DNA of 64,000 nucleotides, taken from NCBI GenBank assembly GCA_016703525.1, contig JADJBW010000015.1, forward strand, positions 1 to 64,000. The letters are read 5' to 3'. This stretch comes from Actinomycetota bacterium (lineage in GTDB: Bacteria > Actinomycetota > Acidimicrobiia > Acidimicrobiales > Microtrichaceae). The first letter of the stretch is position 1. Every line of letters begins with the position of its first letter. Under the pieces are notes generated by a model. That model saw nothing but the letters and a program-made list of their open reading frames with translations, was not told the DNA's origin and ran no database searches. The position numbers and the translations under genes were made by a program. Positions 18,264 through 28,399 of the stretch are shown here, piece after piece.

Positions 18264-19310
18264 TCAGCGGAGGGCGTCGGCGACGGCGGTGGCGAGCCCG
18301 AACGAGAACCGGCGGTAGCCGTCCTGGTGGTGGAATTCGCGGATCACGCGCCGGATGCGATTGCGCCGCTCGGCGGTGAGCTCGATGCGTCGGCGCACGT
18401 GCTCCTCGGCGAGTGCCAACCGGCGGTCGCTCGCGTCGGTGGCCAGGCCCGACAGCGTCAGCCGCTTGTCGATCTCGGCGAGGTGCAGGTCGAGGTACTC
18501 GTTGCGGCGGTTCCGCTCGGCCGTTGAGATTACGAGCTGTGCGAGGTGGAGCACGGCCTTGGGGGCGACTCGACGCCACCGCAGTGCGGGGATCCCGACC
18601 TGTTGACCCTCGTGTATCCGGTAGTCGATGAGCTGCTCGGGCACGAGCACCACCGGGCCCGCCGCGGCGGCAACCAGCGAGAGCCATCGGTCGTAGATGA
18701 TCGGGCCGGCGACTTCCTGCAGCGCGCCGGGGAACGGCAAGGCCGCGGTCAGCAGGTCGGAGCGGATCGCTGCGGTGCATCCTGCGACCACCTGCCGGAA
18801 CACCATCTGGCCGAACGCGTCGTCGCGCATCGAGCGCCATTCCGACGGGGTGAACCCGGCGATGCGCCAGCGCGACCGATCGATCTGGCGATTGGTGGGT
18901 CCGACCAGCCGGCTGTCCGAGAAGGCGAGGAGCGCGCCCGGGTTCGCCTGCAGACGGTCGACCATCGTCGCGATCTTGTCGGGGTGCCAGTGGTCGTCCT
19001 GATCGCAGATCAACAGGATGTCCCCGGTCGCGCGTCGCATCGCCTCCTCGAAGGTGGCGCTGGTCCCCAGGTGCGACGAGCGCACGACGAGCTCGACGGG
19101 AAACGGCGCCGCGTCGGCGAAGTCTCGGAGGATGGTGGCCGTCGCATCGGTCGACGCGTCGTCGACGACGATCATGTCGTCGGGACATCGGCTCTGGCGC
19201 GCAATGGAAGCGAGTTGTTCCATCAGAAACTCCTCGCCGTTGAAGGTTGCCATGACGACGCTCACGCGCTCGCCGGCCCTCCCGTGCGCAACTGTCCCCG
19301 GCGTCGCCAT
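18264..19310 (-). CDS. Family 2 glycosyltransferase
   Basis: A GT-A fold glycosyltransferase of 348 residues. Motifs in order: VSVVMATFNGEEFLMEQLAS at the N-terminus, DDMIVVDDASTDATATIL (nucleotide-binding DD), and LLICDQDDHWHPDKI (metal-binding DxDD), as in rhamnosyl/glucosyl transferases of cell-wall glycans. The C-terminal 90 residues are Arg-rich and probably membrane-associated. The ATG at 19310 fits the family start, although the frame is open further upstream. It is downstream of parA on the same strand and convergent with the methyltransferase. The sugar and acceptor cannot be told from sequence. Confidence 0.85.
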   Translation of the reverse strand: MATPGTVAHGRAGERVSVVMATFNGEEFLMEQLASIARQSRCPDDMIVVDDASTDATATILRDFADAAPFPVELVVRSSHLGTSATFEEAMRRATGDILLICDQDDHWHPDKIATMVDRLQANPGALLAFSDSRLVGPTNRQIDRSRWRIAGFTPSEWRSMRDDAFGQMVFRQVVAGCTAAIRSDLLTAALPFPGALQEVAGPIIYDRWLSLVAAAAGPVVLVPEQLIDYRIHEGQQVGIPALRWRRVAPKAVLHLAQLVISTAERNRRNEYLDLHLAEIDKRLTLSGLATDASDRRLALAEEHVRRRIELTAERRNRIRRVIREFHHQDGYRRFSFGLATAVADALR

Positions 19311-19354
19311 GAGGCTGCCCAGGATAGCCGGAGGGTGCACGGTGAACCCCGGAG

Positions 19355-20164
19355 TCAGGCCCGGCTCGGCTTCACCAGCCGCCACAGGCGCGAGTACAGG
19401 GTGTCGAAGGCCGTTGAGGCGCGCCGGCCTCGCGCCCCCAGAGCGTGGATCGACTGCCGGTTGGTGGCCGCCTCGGCGAGGGCGACGCGCAGCGGGATCG
19501 GCGGCGCCCACAGCTTCCGCTTTCCGACGATGGCGGCGAGCTCCTCCAGTTGGGCTGCGGCATCGTTGGATCGGCCGGGCACGCGGTTCGCGATCGTGCC
19601 GGTGAATTCGACGTGCTGGTTGTGTCGCTCTCGCACCGTGTCGATCAGCCCGAGGACGGGGCGGACGCCGCGCAGGCCGAGCGCGGTGGGCTCGACGACC
19701 AGGAGGGCGCGGGTCGACGCGGCGAGCGCGTTGGTGGTGAGCGCCCCGAGCGCCGGAGGGCAGTCGACCAGCACCATGGCGTAGCCGTCGGCCAGGTCAT
19801 GGAGGGCGCGCCGCAGGCGTGTCTCGACTGACGTGCCGAGCAGCCGCGCCTCGATGCCGTTGCGCAACACCTCGAGGTCCTGCAGATCGGGCGATGCCGG
19901 CAACACGTCGATGAGCGGGGTCCACGTCGACGCGGTCACCGCGCTGCGGGCCGCGCTGCGCCGACCGCTCGCGACGACGTCGGCGACCGTCGCGGTCAAC
20001 GATGCCTGGTCGACCCCCAGGGTCCACGTGCTCGCGCCCTGCGGGTCGAGATCGACGACGAGCACGCTGTGTCCGCGTTCGGCCGCAGCCGATGCGAGTC
20101 CGAGGGTCACCGTCGTCTTGCCGACCCCACCCTTCTGATTGACGATCGACACCACCTCACCCAT
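19355..20164 (-). CDS. ParA/Soj-like ATPase without an adjacent parB
   Basis: A deviant Walker A ATPase of 269 residues. The start (MGEVVSIVNQKGGVGKTT) contains the KGGVGKTT loop with the signature lysine; VLVVDLDPQGASTWTLG and MVLVDCPPALGALTTNAL follow as switch regions. ParA proteins polymerise or pattern on DNA to move chromosomes or other cargo. No ParB gene and no parS-like palindrome are next to it, so it may be an orphan ParA positioning something else, or act with a parB elsewhere. The ATG at 20164 is chosen because the ATPase fold begins there. Confidence 0.85.
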   Translation of the reverse strand: MGEVVSIVNQKGGVGKTTVTLGLASAAAERGHSVLVVDLDPQGASTWTLGVDQASLTATVADVVASGRRSAARSAVTASTWTPLIDVLPASPDLQDLEVLRNGIEARLLGTSVETRLRRALHDLADGYAMVLVDCPPALGALTTNALAASTRALLVVEPTALGLRGVRPVLGLIDTVRERHNQHVEFTGTIANRVPGRSNDAAAQLEELAAIVGKRKLWAPPIPLRVALAEAATNRQSIHALGARGRRASTAFDTLYSRLWRLVKPSRA

Positions 20165-20274
20165 GCACCAATGCTCGCGCACCGGGGCCGATCGGGCCTG
20201 CATCGGCGTAGGCTCGCCCGCCTCGGGCGAGTTCCGGCGGACGCGCCGCGACGAATCGAGCAGGGGAGGCCATC

Positions 20275-21489
20275 GTGTCGGTGACGGAATCGGTAGTCGG
20301 CGCGCTGGACGCCGCCCGTTCGATCGAAGGTGAGATCGTGGATCTGCGCCGGGCGATCCACCGGGACCCGGAGTTGGGCACCGACAACCCCCGGACCCAG
20401 GCGCGAATCGTCGAGGCGTTGGGCGGTCTCGGCCTGGAGGTGTCGACCGGGCGCGCAATCACATCGGTGGTCGCCGACCTGGTGGGCGGCACGGGTGGGC
20501 CGACGATCCTGTTGCGGGCCGACACCGATGCGCTCCCGATGACCGAGGAGTCCGGCGAGTCGTTCACGTCGGAGCACGCGGATCGGGCCCACGCCTGCGG
20601 CCACGATGCTCACGTCGCGATGCTCGTTGGGGCGGCACGCGTGCTCGCTGGGGAGCGCGAGCGACTGGCCGGGCGAATCCGCTTCATGTTCCAGCCGGGG
20701 GAGGAGGGGTTTGGCGGTGCCGCGACGATGATCGAGGAAGGCGTGCTCGACGGTGTGGACGCCGCGTTCGCATTGCACATCTCGCCGAACGTACCGACCG
20801 GATTGGTCGCCGGGCGGCCGGGTCCGCTGCTCGCGTCGACCGACGACTTCGAGATCGTCGTGCGCGGCCGCGGTGGCCACGCCTCGACCCCGCACTTCGG
20901 CAACGATCCCATTCCGGTCGCGTGCGAGATCGTCACGGCGATGCAGACGTTCGTGACGCGTCGCGTCGAGGCCTTCAACCCCGCGGTGGTGACGGTCGGC
21001 CGGATCGCTGCGGGGACGACGACGAACGTGATACCCGAGACGGCCACGATCGCGGGCACGATCCGCACGGTCTCGGACGCCACCCGCGCCGGGGTCGTGG
21101 CGGGGGTTCGACGCGTGGCCGAGGGCATTGCGGCAGCGCACGAGTGCACGGTCGACGTGCGGATGACGCAGGGCTACCCCGTCACGGCGAACCATCCGCA
21201 GTTCCATGCGTTCGCTGTCGACGTCGTGAACGCGGTCGTCGGCGGACAGGCCTTCGTGGAGTTGCCATCGCCGGTGATGGGCGCCGAGGACTTCAGCTAC
21301 GTGCTGCAGCGGGTACCGGGTGCGATGGCGTTCCTCGGAGCCTGCCCCGCCGAGATCGATGACTTCCTGGCCGCTCCGTCGTGTCATTCGAACCGGATGC
21401 GGCTGAACGAGTCGGCGCTCGGTCTCGGCGCGGCGCTCCATGTCGGGGTGGCCCGCGCCTTCCTGGACGCCGGCGGCTCGTTCGCCTGA
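20275..21489 (+). CDS. M20D amidohydrolase (hippurate hydrolase/IAA-amino acid hydrolase type)
   Basis: A zinc peptidase-fold amidohydrolase of 404 residues. It has the M20 metal-site motifs LRADTDALPM, HACGHDAHVAMLVGAAR and QPGEEGFGGA, a dimerisation domain around RGRGGHASTPHFGND, and the final metal His region PSPVMGAEDFSYV. Members cleave N-acyl amino acids such as hippurate or indole-acetyl amino acids; the exact substrate cannot be read off. A very good ribosome site (GGGGAGG) precedes a GTG at 20275. It is divergent from parA across 110 bases. Confidence 0.88.
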   Translation: MSVTESVVGALDAARSIEGEIVDLRRAIHRDPELGTDNPRTQARIVEALGGLGLEVSTGRAITSVVADLVGGTGGPTILLRADTDALPMTEESGESFTSEHADRAHACGHDAHVAMLVGAARVLAGERERLAGRIRFMFQPGEEGFGGAATMIEEGVLDGVDAAFALHISPNVPTGLVAGRPGPLLASTDDFEIVVRGRGGHASTPHFGNDPIPVACEIVTAMQTFVTRRVEAFNPAVVTVGRIAAGTTTNVIPETATIAGTIRTVSDATRAGVVAGVRRVAEGIAAAHECTVDVRMTQGYPVTANHPQFHAFAVDVVNAVVGGQAFVELPSPVMGAEDFSYVLQRVPGAMAFLGACPAEIDDFLAAPSCHSNRMRLNESALGLGAALHVGVARAFLDAGGSFA

Positions 21490-21592
21490 GCGCACCGGCT
21501 CGGTTCGGTCCCCGCTAGCGTTCGGCCTTTCCGGCCGCCCGCACCCGCGACCGGGGAGTACCCGAACCACACCGCGACAGGGGGGCCGTGCC

Positions 21593-23584
<1,992 letters not shown>

Positions 23585-23695
23585 TCCGGCCAAACGCGTC
23601 GCGCTGAACGTGGTCACAGCCGAGACGGAAGGACCGGGGCGGTCGCGGCGTTGGCCGCGGTCGACCCGTTCGTTCGTCGGGCTAGAAAGGACCAC

Positions 23696-24550
23696 ATGAA
23701 GAACAACCTGAAGACCGCTGCACTGTTGGCCGGCCTTGGTGGGTTGCTGATGCTCATCGGGCAGCTCCTCGGCGGCCGTTCCGGCCTGATGCTGGGGTTC
23801 GCGATGGGCCTCGTCTTCACCGGCGGTGCGTACTGGTTCAGCGACAAGCTCGCCATCCGGGCCGCCGGCGCGCAGGCGGTCACGCCGCAGCAGTTCCCGG
23901 AGTACCACCGGGTGGTTGCAGATCTCGCGCAGCGCGCCGGCCTCCCCATGCCCCGCCTCTTTGTCTCGCCGAACCCTCAACCCAACGCCTTCGCGACCGG
24001 GCGCAACCCGGCGCACGCAGCGGTGTGCATCAACACGGGTTTGGTTGATCACCTGAGCTGGGATGAGATCCAGGGCGTACTCGCCCACGAGATCTCACAC
24101 GTGCGGAGCCGTGACATCCTCACGAGTTCGGTCGCAGCCGCCATCGCGCAGGGGATCTCGTTCGCCGCCAACATGGCGATGTGGGGAGCGATGTTCGGCG
24201 GCGGCCGCAGCGATCGCGAGGGCGACAATCCGCTGGGAGCGTTGTTGCTGATCGTGCTCGGGCCGATGGCGGCCGGCGTGATCCAGATGGCGATCTCCCG
24301 CAGCCGAGAGTTCGAGGCCGATGCGAGCGCTGCGCGCCTGCTCGGCACCGGCGAGCCGCTCGCTCGGGCGTTGGAGCGGCTCGAGGTCGGCGCGCAGCGG
24401 ATACCCGTCGAGGTCAATCCGGCGCAAGCACAGGCGTACATCGTCAACCCGCTCCGGGGCCGGGCGGCCAAGGGCATGGCGCAGCTGTTCTCGACGCACC
24501 CGCCCACTGCGGACCGCATCGCCCGGCTCCGCAGTGGGGAATGGCGCTGA
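23696..24550 (+). CDS. htpX: HtpX-type membrane metalloprotease
   Basis: A zinc metalloprotease of the M48 family (284 residues) involved in quality control of membrane proteins. Two N-terminal helices (residues 6-26 and 31-47) are followed by the catalytic AHEISHVRSRD (His131, Glu132, His135). The third ligand lies in SRSREFEADASAARL. A helix pair around residues 145-205 separates them. The ATG at 23696 is preceded by AAAGGA at correct spacing. The end converges with yajQ, leaving 29 bases. Confidence 0.93.
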   Translation: MKNNLKTAALLAGLGGLLMLIGQLLGGRSGLMLGFAMGLVFTGGAYWFSDKLAIRAAGAQAVTPQQFPEYHRVVADLAQRAGLPMPRLFVSPNPQPNAFATGRNPAHAAVCINTGLVDHLSWDEIQGVLAHEISHVRSRDILTSSVAAAIAQGISFAANMAMWGAMFGGGRSDREGDNPLGALLLIVLGPMAAGVIQMAISRSREFEADASAARLLGTGEPLARALERLEVGAQRIPVEVNPAQAQAYIVNPLRGRAAKGMAQLFSTHPPTADRIARLRSGEWR

Positions 24551-24579
24551 TCGGGCCGACGCTCGCCCGACCTCGTGAG

Positions 24580-25068
24580 TCAGTCCCGGAAGTTCCCGAA
24601 CTGCAGCGGGATACCGAAGTCGTGTTCCTTGCAGGCGGTGATGACATCCTGCAGGTCGTCGCGCTTCTTGCCGATGACGCGGACCTGCTCGCCCTGGGTC
24701 TGGGACTGGATCCCTTTGAGGCCGAGGGCCTTGATGAACTTGTTGAGGTCCTTCGCCCGCTCCTGGTTGATGCCGGCCACCACCGTGACGACCTGGCGGA
24801 CCGTGCCTCCGGCCGCGTCCTCGACCTTGCCGTAGTCGAGTGCCTTGAGCGAGAGCTTGCGCTTCACCACCTTCTCCTCGAGGACCTGTCGAAGCGCGGT
24901 CAGGCGATCAGCGCTCACCGAGCGGAGCGTGATGTCGTTCGTCCCGAGTTCGATCGAGGAATCGGTGCCCTTGAAATCGAACCGGGTCGAGATCTCGCGC
25001 GACGCCTGGTCGATCGCGTTGCGGAGTTCCTGTTCGTCCACTTCGGAGCTGATGTCGAAGCTGGCCAC
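24580..25068 (-). CDS. yajQ: YajQ-family nucleotide-binding protein
   Basis: A 162-residue YajQ/DUF520 protein. It begins MASFDISSEVDEQELRNAID and ends KEHDFGIPLQFGNFRD, both highly conserved in the family. Members bind nucleotides (cyclic di-GMP in Xanthomonas) or RNA and have two RNP-like domains. The function in Actinobacteria is unknown. The start is a GTG at 25068. It is divergent from the tRNA-Tyr region. Confidence 0.92.
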   Translation of the reverse strand: MASFDISSEVDEQELRNAIDQASREISTRFDFKGTDSSIELGTNDITLRSVSADRLTALRQVLEEKVVKRKLSLKALDYGKVEDAAGGTVRQVVTVVAGINQERAKDLNKFIKALGLKGIQSQTQGEQVRVIGKKRDDLQDVITACKEHDFGIPLQFGNFRD

Positions 25069-25149
25069 GGTGTCCTCGTCTCGGGGTCGGTGGGATGGGC
25101 GCGCAACGCTATTCGATCGACGGGCCGGAGCCGGTGACGAATGGACTGT

Positions 25150-25171
25150 GCCCGGGACGGTCCGTCCGGGC
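25150..25171 (+). repeat. GC-rich inverted repeat upstream of tRNA-Tyr
   Basis: Two arms of about 10 bases (25150-25160 and 25162-25171) are complementary with a single bulged G and a one-base centre. It directly precedes TAGAGT at 25172-25177, a candidate -10 box for the tRNA-Tyr transcript; no good -35 is seen at the right distance. It could be a regulator site or a terminator remnant. Confidence 0.35.
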
Positions 25172-25187
25172 TAGAGTGTCGCTCCCT

Positions 25188-25272
25188 GGGTCGGTGCCCG
25201 AGTGGCCAAAGGGAGCGGGCTGTAAACCCGCCGGCTCAGCCTACGGAGGTTCAAATCCTTCCCGGCCCACCA
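25188..25272 (+). tRNA. tRNA-Tyr (GTA anticodon)
   Basis: An 85-base class II tRNA. The acceptor stem GGGTCGG pairs with CCGGCCC (one G-T pair). The anticodon stem GCGGG/CCCGC encloses CTGTAAA, giving anticodon GTA. A long variable arm follows, then the T-arm GGAGG/CCTTC around TTCAAAT. The CCA end is encoded (25270-25272). All expected class II elements are present. Confidence 0.96.
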
Positions 25273-25274
25273 TG

Positions 25275-25304
25275 AACACCCCGTGCCATCAGGCGCGGGG
25301 TGTT
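25275..25304 (+). terminator. Hairpin behind tRNA-Tyr
   Basis: A nine-base perfect stem (AACACCCCG with CGGGGTGTT) and a 12-base loop begin two bases after the tRNA CCA end. No clear T run follows (GTCGTCG). It could end the tRNA transcript or help define the 3' end. The next gene starts at 25341. Confidence 0.6.
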
Positions 25305-25340
25305 GTCGTCGTGCCGGTCTCCGGCGGGAAGGAACCCCGA

Positions 25341-25826
25341 ATGACCACCTCTGAACTTCCCGCCGGCGTGCAGCGGGTGAGCGACGAGCTGGCGCGTCGA
25401 GCGCCCGGTCGCACCGTGACGATGCTCGCCGACAGTGCGAGGACTGCGGCGGACGCCGCCGCGGCGCTGGGATGTGGCGTCGGGGAGATCGCGAAGACGA
25501 TCGTGTTTCGCCGCGTTGCGGACGACGCCGCGGTGGTGGTGATACTGAGCGGTGACCATCGCGTCGACACGGCGCGGCTGACCGTGATCGCCGGCGAGCT
25601 CGGCAAGGCGAACGCCGACTTCGTCCGTGAGCGCACGGGGTTCGTGATCGGTGGCGTGAGCCCGCTCGGACACGCCGAGCAGTCGGTGCTGGTCCTCGAT
25701 GTGGGGCTCGACCGCTTCGACACGGTGTGGGCAGCTGCCGGCCACCCACACGCGGTGTTCGACACGTCGTACAGCGAATTGGCCGCGTGGACCGGCGCAG
25801 CGTTGGTGGACGTCGCCGAACGCTGA
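25341..25826 (+). CDS. YbaK/ProX-type aminoacyl-tRNA deacylase
   Basis: A 161-residue protein of the YbaK/EbsC fold. The typical start of the domain (ELARRAPGRTVTML) is followed by CGVGEIAKTIVFR (the conserved substrate-site Lys), GDHRVDTARL and GFVIGGVSPLGH, then VFDTSY. Relatives hydrolyse mischarged tRNAs such as Cys-tRNAPro or Ala-tRNAPro. The exact substrate is not determined here. An AAGGA precedes the ATG at 25341. It sits just behind tRNA-Tyr. Confidence 0.85.
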   Translation: MTTSELPAGVQRVSDELARRAPGRTVTMLADSARTAADAAAALGCGVGEIAKTIVFRRVADDAAVVVILSGDHRVDTARLTVIAGELGKANADFVRERTGFVIGGVSPLGHAEQSVLVLDVGLDRFDTVWAAAGHPHAVFDTSYSELAAWTGAALVDVAER

Positions 25827-25884
25827 GCGAGTGTCGACGGTCCGGCCGCTGTCGGGTGTACAGCCCCGCTGGTAGCGTCCCGCC

Positions 25885-27051
25885 ATGTCTGCGGTCCAGA
25901 TCTGCGATGAGCTCGAAGCAATCTACGAGCAGGGCGATTACCCGGCGCTGCGGGTGAGCCGCCCGTGGTCCGACCACAACCGGGTGATCAGCGGCGAGCT
26001 TGCTCGCCCGGCGGCATGGCGTTGGTATCTCGTGCGAGAGATCGAGCGCCTGGTCGCCGCCGGGGCCGAGGTATCGGCGGTGGCCTCTCGCCCGCGGCTC
26101 CAGCTGCACGACATTGAGCTGTTCGCCCGGACCGACGAGTCGGACTGGGACCTCAAGCGCAAGAAGCTGTTCCTGTTCCCGCCCGAGCGCATGGAGCTGT
26201 CGCTCGACCGGCTCGCGCACTACACGGGCACGAGCGCGGAGGACTTCCAGCGGTACGTGTTGTTCACGAACTACCACATGCACGTGGAGGCGTTTCGTGA
26301 GCTGTTCCCTCAGTGCGTCGTGCCGAACCGACCGGACGTGCAGATGCCGGCGTACCACCATCGCCTCGACGGGCACGGGGGCGTGACGCTGGTGAACATC
26401 GGCGTCGGTCCCTCGAACGCCAAGACGATCAGCGATCACGTCGCCGTGCTGCGGCCCGATCTGATGATGATGATCGGCCACTGCGGCGGCCTTCGGAACC
26501 ACCAGGCGATCGGTGACTTCGTGCTCGCGACCGCGTATCTCCGTTCGGATCAGGTGCTCGACGATGTGCTGCCGCGCTACGTGCCGGTCACGTCGAATTT
26601 CCAGCTCAATCAGCTGCTGCACGAGCAACTCGTGCGTCGCGACCTGCCCTTCCGGCTCGGCACGGTGTTCACCACGTCGAACCGGAACTGGGAGTTCAAC
26701 CAGCGCACTGCCCTTGCCGAGATCGGCTCGGCGCGCGCGGTCGCGGTCGACATGGAGTCGGCGACCGTCGCCGCCAACGGGTTCCGGTACCGGGTTCCGT
26801 CGTCGACGCTCCTGGTCGTGAGCGACAAGCCATTGCACGGTCAGCCGAAGCTCTACGGCGCGGCGCGTGAGTTCTACGAATCGTCCAAGCGTCGCCACGT
26901 CGAGGTCGCGATCGCCGCGGTCGACGAGGTTCGGCTGCGCTACCCGGACGGTCTGCCGAATGCCGACCTGCGATCGACCGACGAACCGTTGATCGGTGGT
27001 CCGCCGGAGACGGCCAACACAACCGGTGCGTCTGGGACATCGGAGGGCTAA
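25885..27051 (+). CDS. amn: AMP nucleosidase
   Basis: A 388-residue AMP nucleosidase, which splits AMP into adenine and ribose 5-phosphate. The N-terminal Amn domain (residues about 1-160) precedes a nucleoside phosphorylase fold with VNIGVGPSNAKTISDHVAVL, MIGHCGGLRNHQAIGDFVLA and VAVDMESATVAANGFRYR, where MES is the purine nucleosidase signature and the Asp/Glu act in ribose binding. The protein ends in a low-complexity tail. The stop is 49 bases before livH on the same strand, so the two may share a transcript. A TAGCGT near 25873 could be its -10 box. Confidence 0.93.
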   Translation: MSAVQICDELEAIYEQGDYPALRVSRPWSDHNRVISGELARPAAWRWYLVREIERLVAAGAEVSAVASRPRLQLHDIELFARTDESDWDLKRKKLFLFPPERMELSLDRLAHYTGTSAEDFQRYVLFTNYHMHVEAFRELFPQCVVPNRPDVQMPAYHHRLDGHGGVTLVNIGVGPSNAKTISDHVAVLRPDLMMMIGHCGGLRNHQAIGDFVLATAYLRSDQVLDDVLPRYVPVTSNFQLNQLLHEQLVRRDLPFRLGTVFTTSNRNWEFNQRTALAEIGSARAVAVDMESATVAANGFRYRVPSSTLLVVSDKPLHGQPKLYGAAREFYESSKRRHVEVAIAAVDEVRLRYPDGLPNADLRSTDEPLIGGPPETANTTGASGTSEG

Positions 27052-27100
27052 CGTGCCCCGGAATCAGCACAGGTCACCGGAGCATGGGGAGAACCGCTGG

Positions 27101-28399
27101 ATGGGACTGACGCGACGCCTGGTCACTGTGTGCACGTTGCTGATCGTCGGGCTGGGCTGCTGGTCCGGGCTCGCGTCGGCCCAGGGTGGCGAGGCGATCG
27201 CCGGCACGTTCCTGAACCGTGAGGATGGCAACAAGCCGGTTGCCGGCGTGAAGGTCGACGTCGTCGATTCCTCGGGCAAGAAGGTCGGAACGGCGGTGAG
27301 CGACGACAGCGGCAAGTACTCGCTCGACCTTCCGGGGCCGGGCACGTACACCGCCAAGCTGCAGGTTGGGTCGCTGCCGAAGGGGGTTCGGCTGACCGAC
27401 ACGAAGAAGACTCAGCTCACCGTCGAGGTGTCCGAGGGGCGACGGCGGGCGATCATCTTCCCGTTCGGCAAGGGCATCGCCGGGCCTGCGGGCGCGCTAG
27501 ACCGCCTGCCGGGCACGCTCCTCGACGGCGTGCGGTTGGGGTTGATCATCGCCATGACGGCGATCGGGCTCTCGTTGATCTACGGCACGACCCAGTTCAC
27601 CAACTTCGCTCACGGCGAAATGGTGACCTTCGGTGCTCTCGTCACCTGGTTTCTGAACCACGACGGCGGCCTTCCCGTGCTGTGGTCGGCGCTGATCGCC
27701 GTCGCGCTCTCGGCGGTGGCCGGTCTGGTCCTCGACGCGGGTCTCTGGGGGCCGCTGCGAAAACGCAAGACGAGCCCGTTCTCGCTCATGGTGGTGTCGT
27801 TCGGCCTGTCGATCACGCTGATCGCCGTGTACCAGCTGTTCTTCGGCACCCGGAACCGGCCCTTCACGGAGTACGCGATCCAGAAGCCGCTGTTCTCGCT
27901 CGGCAGCCAGAACGTCCCGCCACGGGCGATCGTGACCATCGTGTTGTCGGTGGTCGTGCTGGGCGCCGTGGGCCTGTTCCTGCAGCGCGCCCGGTTCGGG
28001 AAGGCGATGCGGGCTGTGGCCGACAACGGCCCGTTGGCGGCATCGTCGGGCATCAACACCGCGCGGGTCGTCCGGCTCGTCTGGATGATGGGCAGCGCGC
28101 TGGCCGGTCTCGGCGGTGTGCTGTATTCGCTCGATCAGGGTGTGAACTTCCTGGAAGGTCAGAGCCTCCTGTTGTTGATGTTCGCCGGCATCACGTTGGG
28201 TGGCCTCGGCACGAGCTTCGGAGCTGCGGCCGGCTGCTTCATCCTCGGTGTGGCGATCCAGCTGTCCACGCTCGTCAACTTCTCCGAGACCTTCCGGGTT
28301 CCGCCGTCGCTGAAGAACGTCGGCGCGCTGGTGGTCCTGATCGTGGTCTTGATGGTCCGACCTCAGGGTGTCTTCGGACGCAGGGAGCGTGTTGGCTGA
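27101..28399 (+). CDS. livH: LivH-type ABC permease fused to a secreted Ig-like (carboxypeptidase-regulatory) domain
   Basis: A 432-residue protein with two parts. Residues 1-27 form a signal peptide (hydrophobic core VTVCTLLIVGLG, cleavage-like ASA before Gln28). Residues 31-115 form a beta-rich carboxypeptidase-regulatory-like module: GKPVAGVKV-type strand (NKPVAGVKVDVVDSSGKKVG), SDDSGKYSLDLPGPGTYT and QLTVEV. From about residue 137 the chain is an ordinary branched-chain amino acid permease: LDGVRLGLIIAMTAIGLSLI, NFAHGEMVTFGAL, and ARFGKAMRAVADNGPLAASS (the EAA-like loop). The ATG at 27101 has GGGGAG upstream; a GTG at 27053 would only add a basic leader. The stop overlaps livM (TGATG). 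Confidence 0.88.
   Translation: MGLTRRLVTVCTLLIVGLGCWSGLASAQGGEAIAGTFLNREDGNKPVAGVKVDVVDSSGKKVGTAVSDDSGKYSLDLPGPGTYTAKLQVGSLPKGVRLTDTKKTQLTVEVSEGRRRAIIFPFGKGIAGPAGALDRLPGTLLDGVRLGLIIAMTAIGLSLIYGTTQFTNFAHGEMVTFGALVTWFLNHDGGLPVLWSALIAVALSAVAGLVLDAGLWGPLRKRKTSPFSLMVVSFGLSITLIAVYQLFFGTRNRPFTEYAIQKPLFSLGSQNVPPRAIVTIVLSVVVLGAVGLFLQRARFGKAMRAVADNGPLAASSGINTARVVRLVWMMGSALAGLGGVLYSLDQGVNFLEGQSLLLLMFAGITLGGLGTSFGAAAGCFILGVAIQLSTLVNFSETFRVPPSLKNVGALVVLIVVLMVRPQGVFGRRERVG

Noticed and set aside
15667..19188. Open frame of 1173 codons on the minus strand
   Set aside because: It is antisense to nuoN, the methyltransferase and part of the glycosyltransferase, is Arg/His/Asp-rich without motifs, and follows from the third-position GC bias of the real genes.
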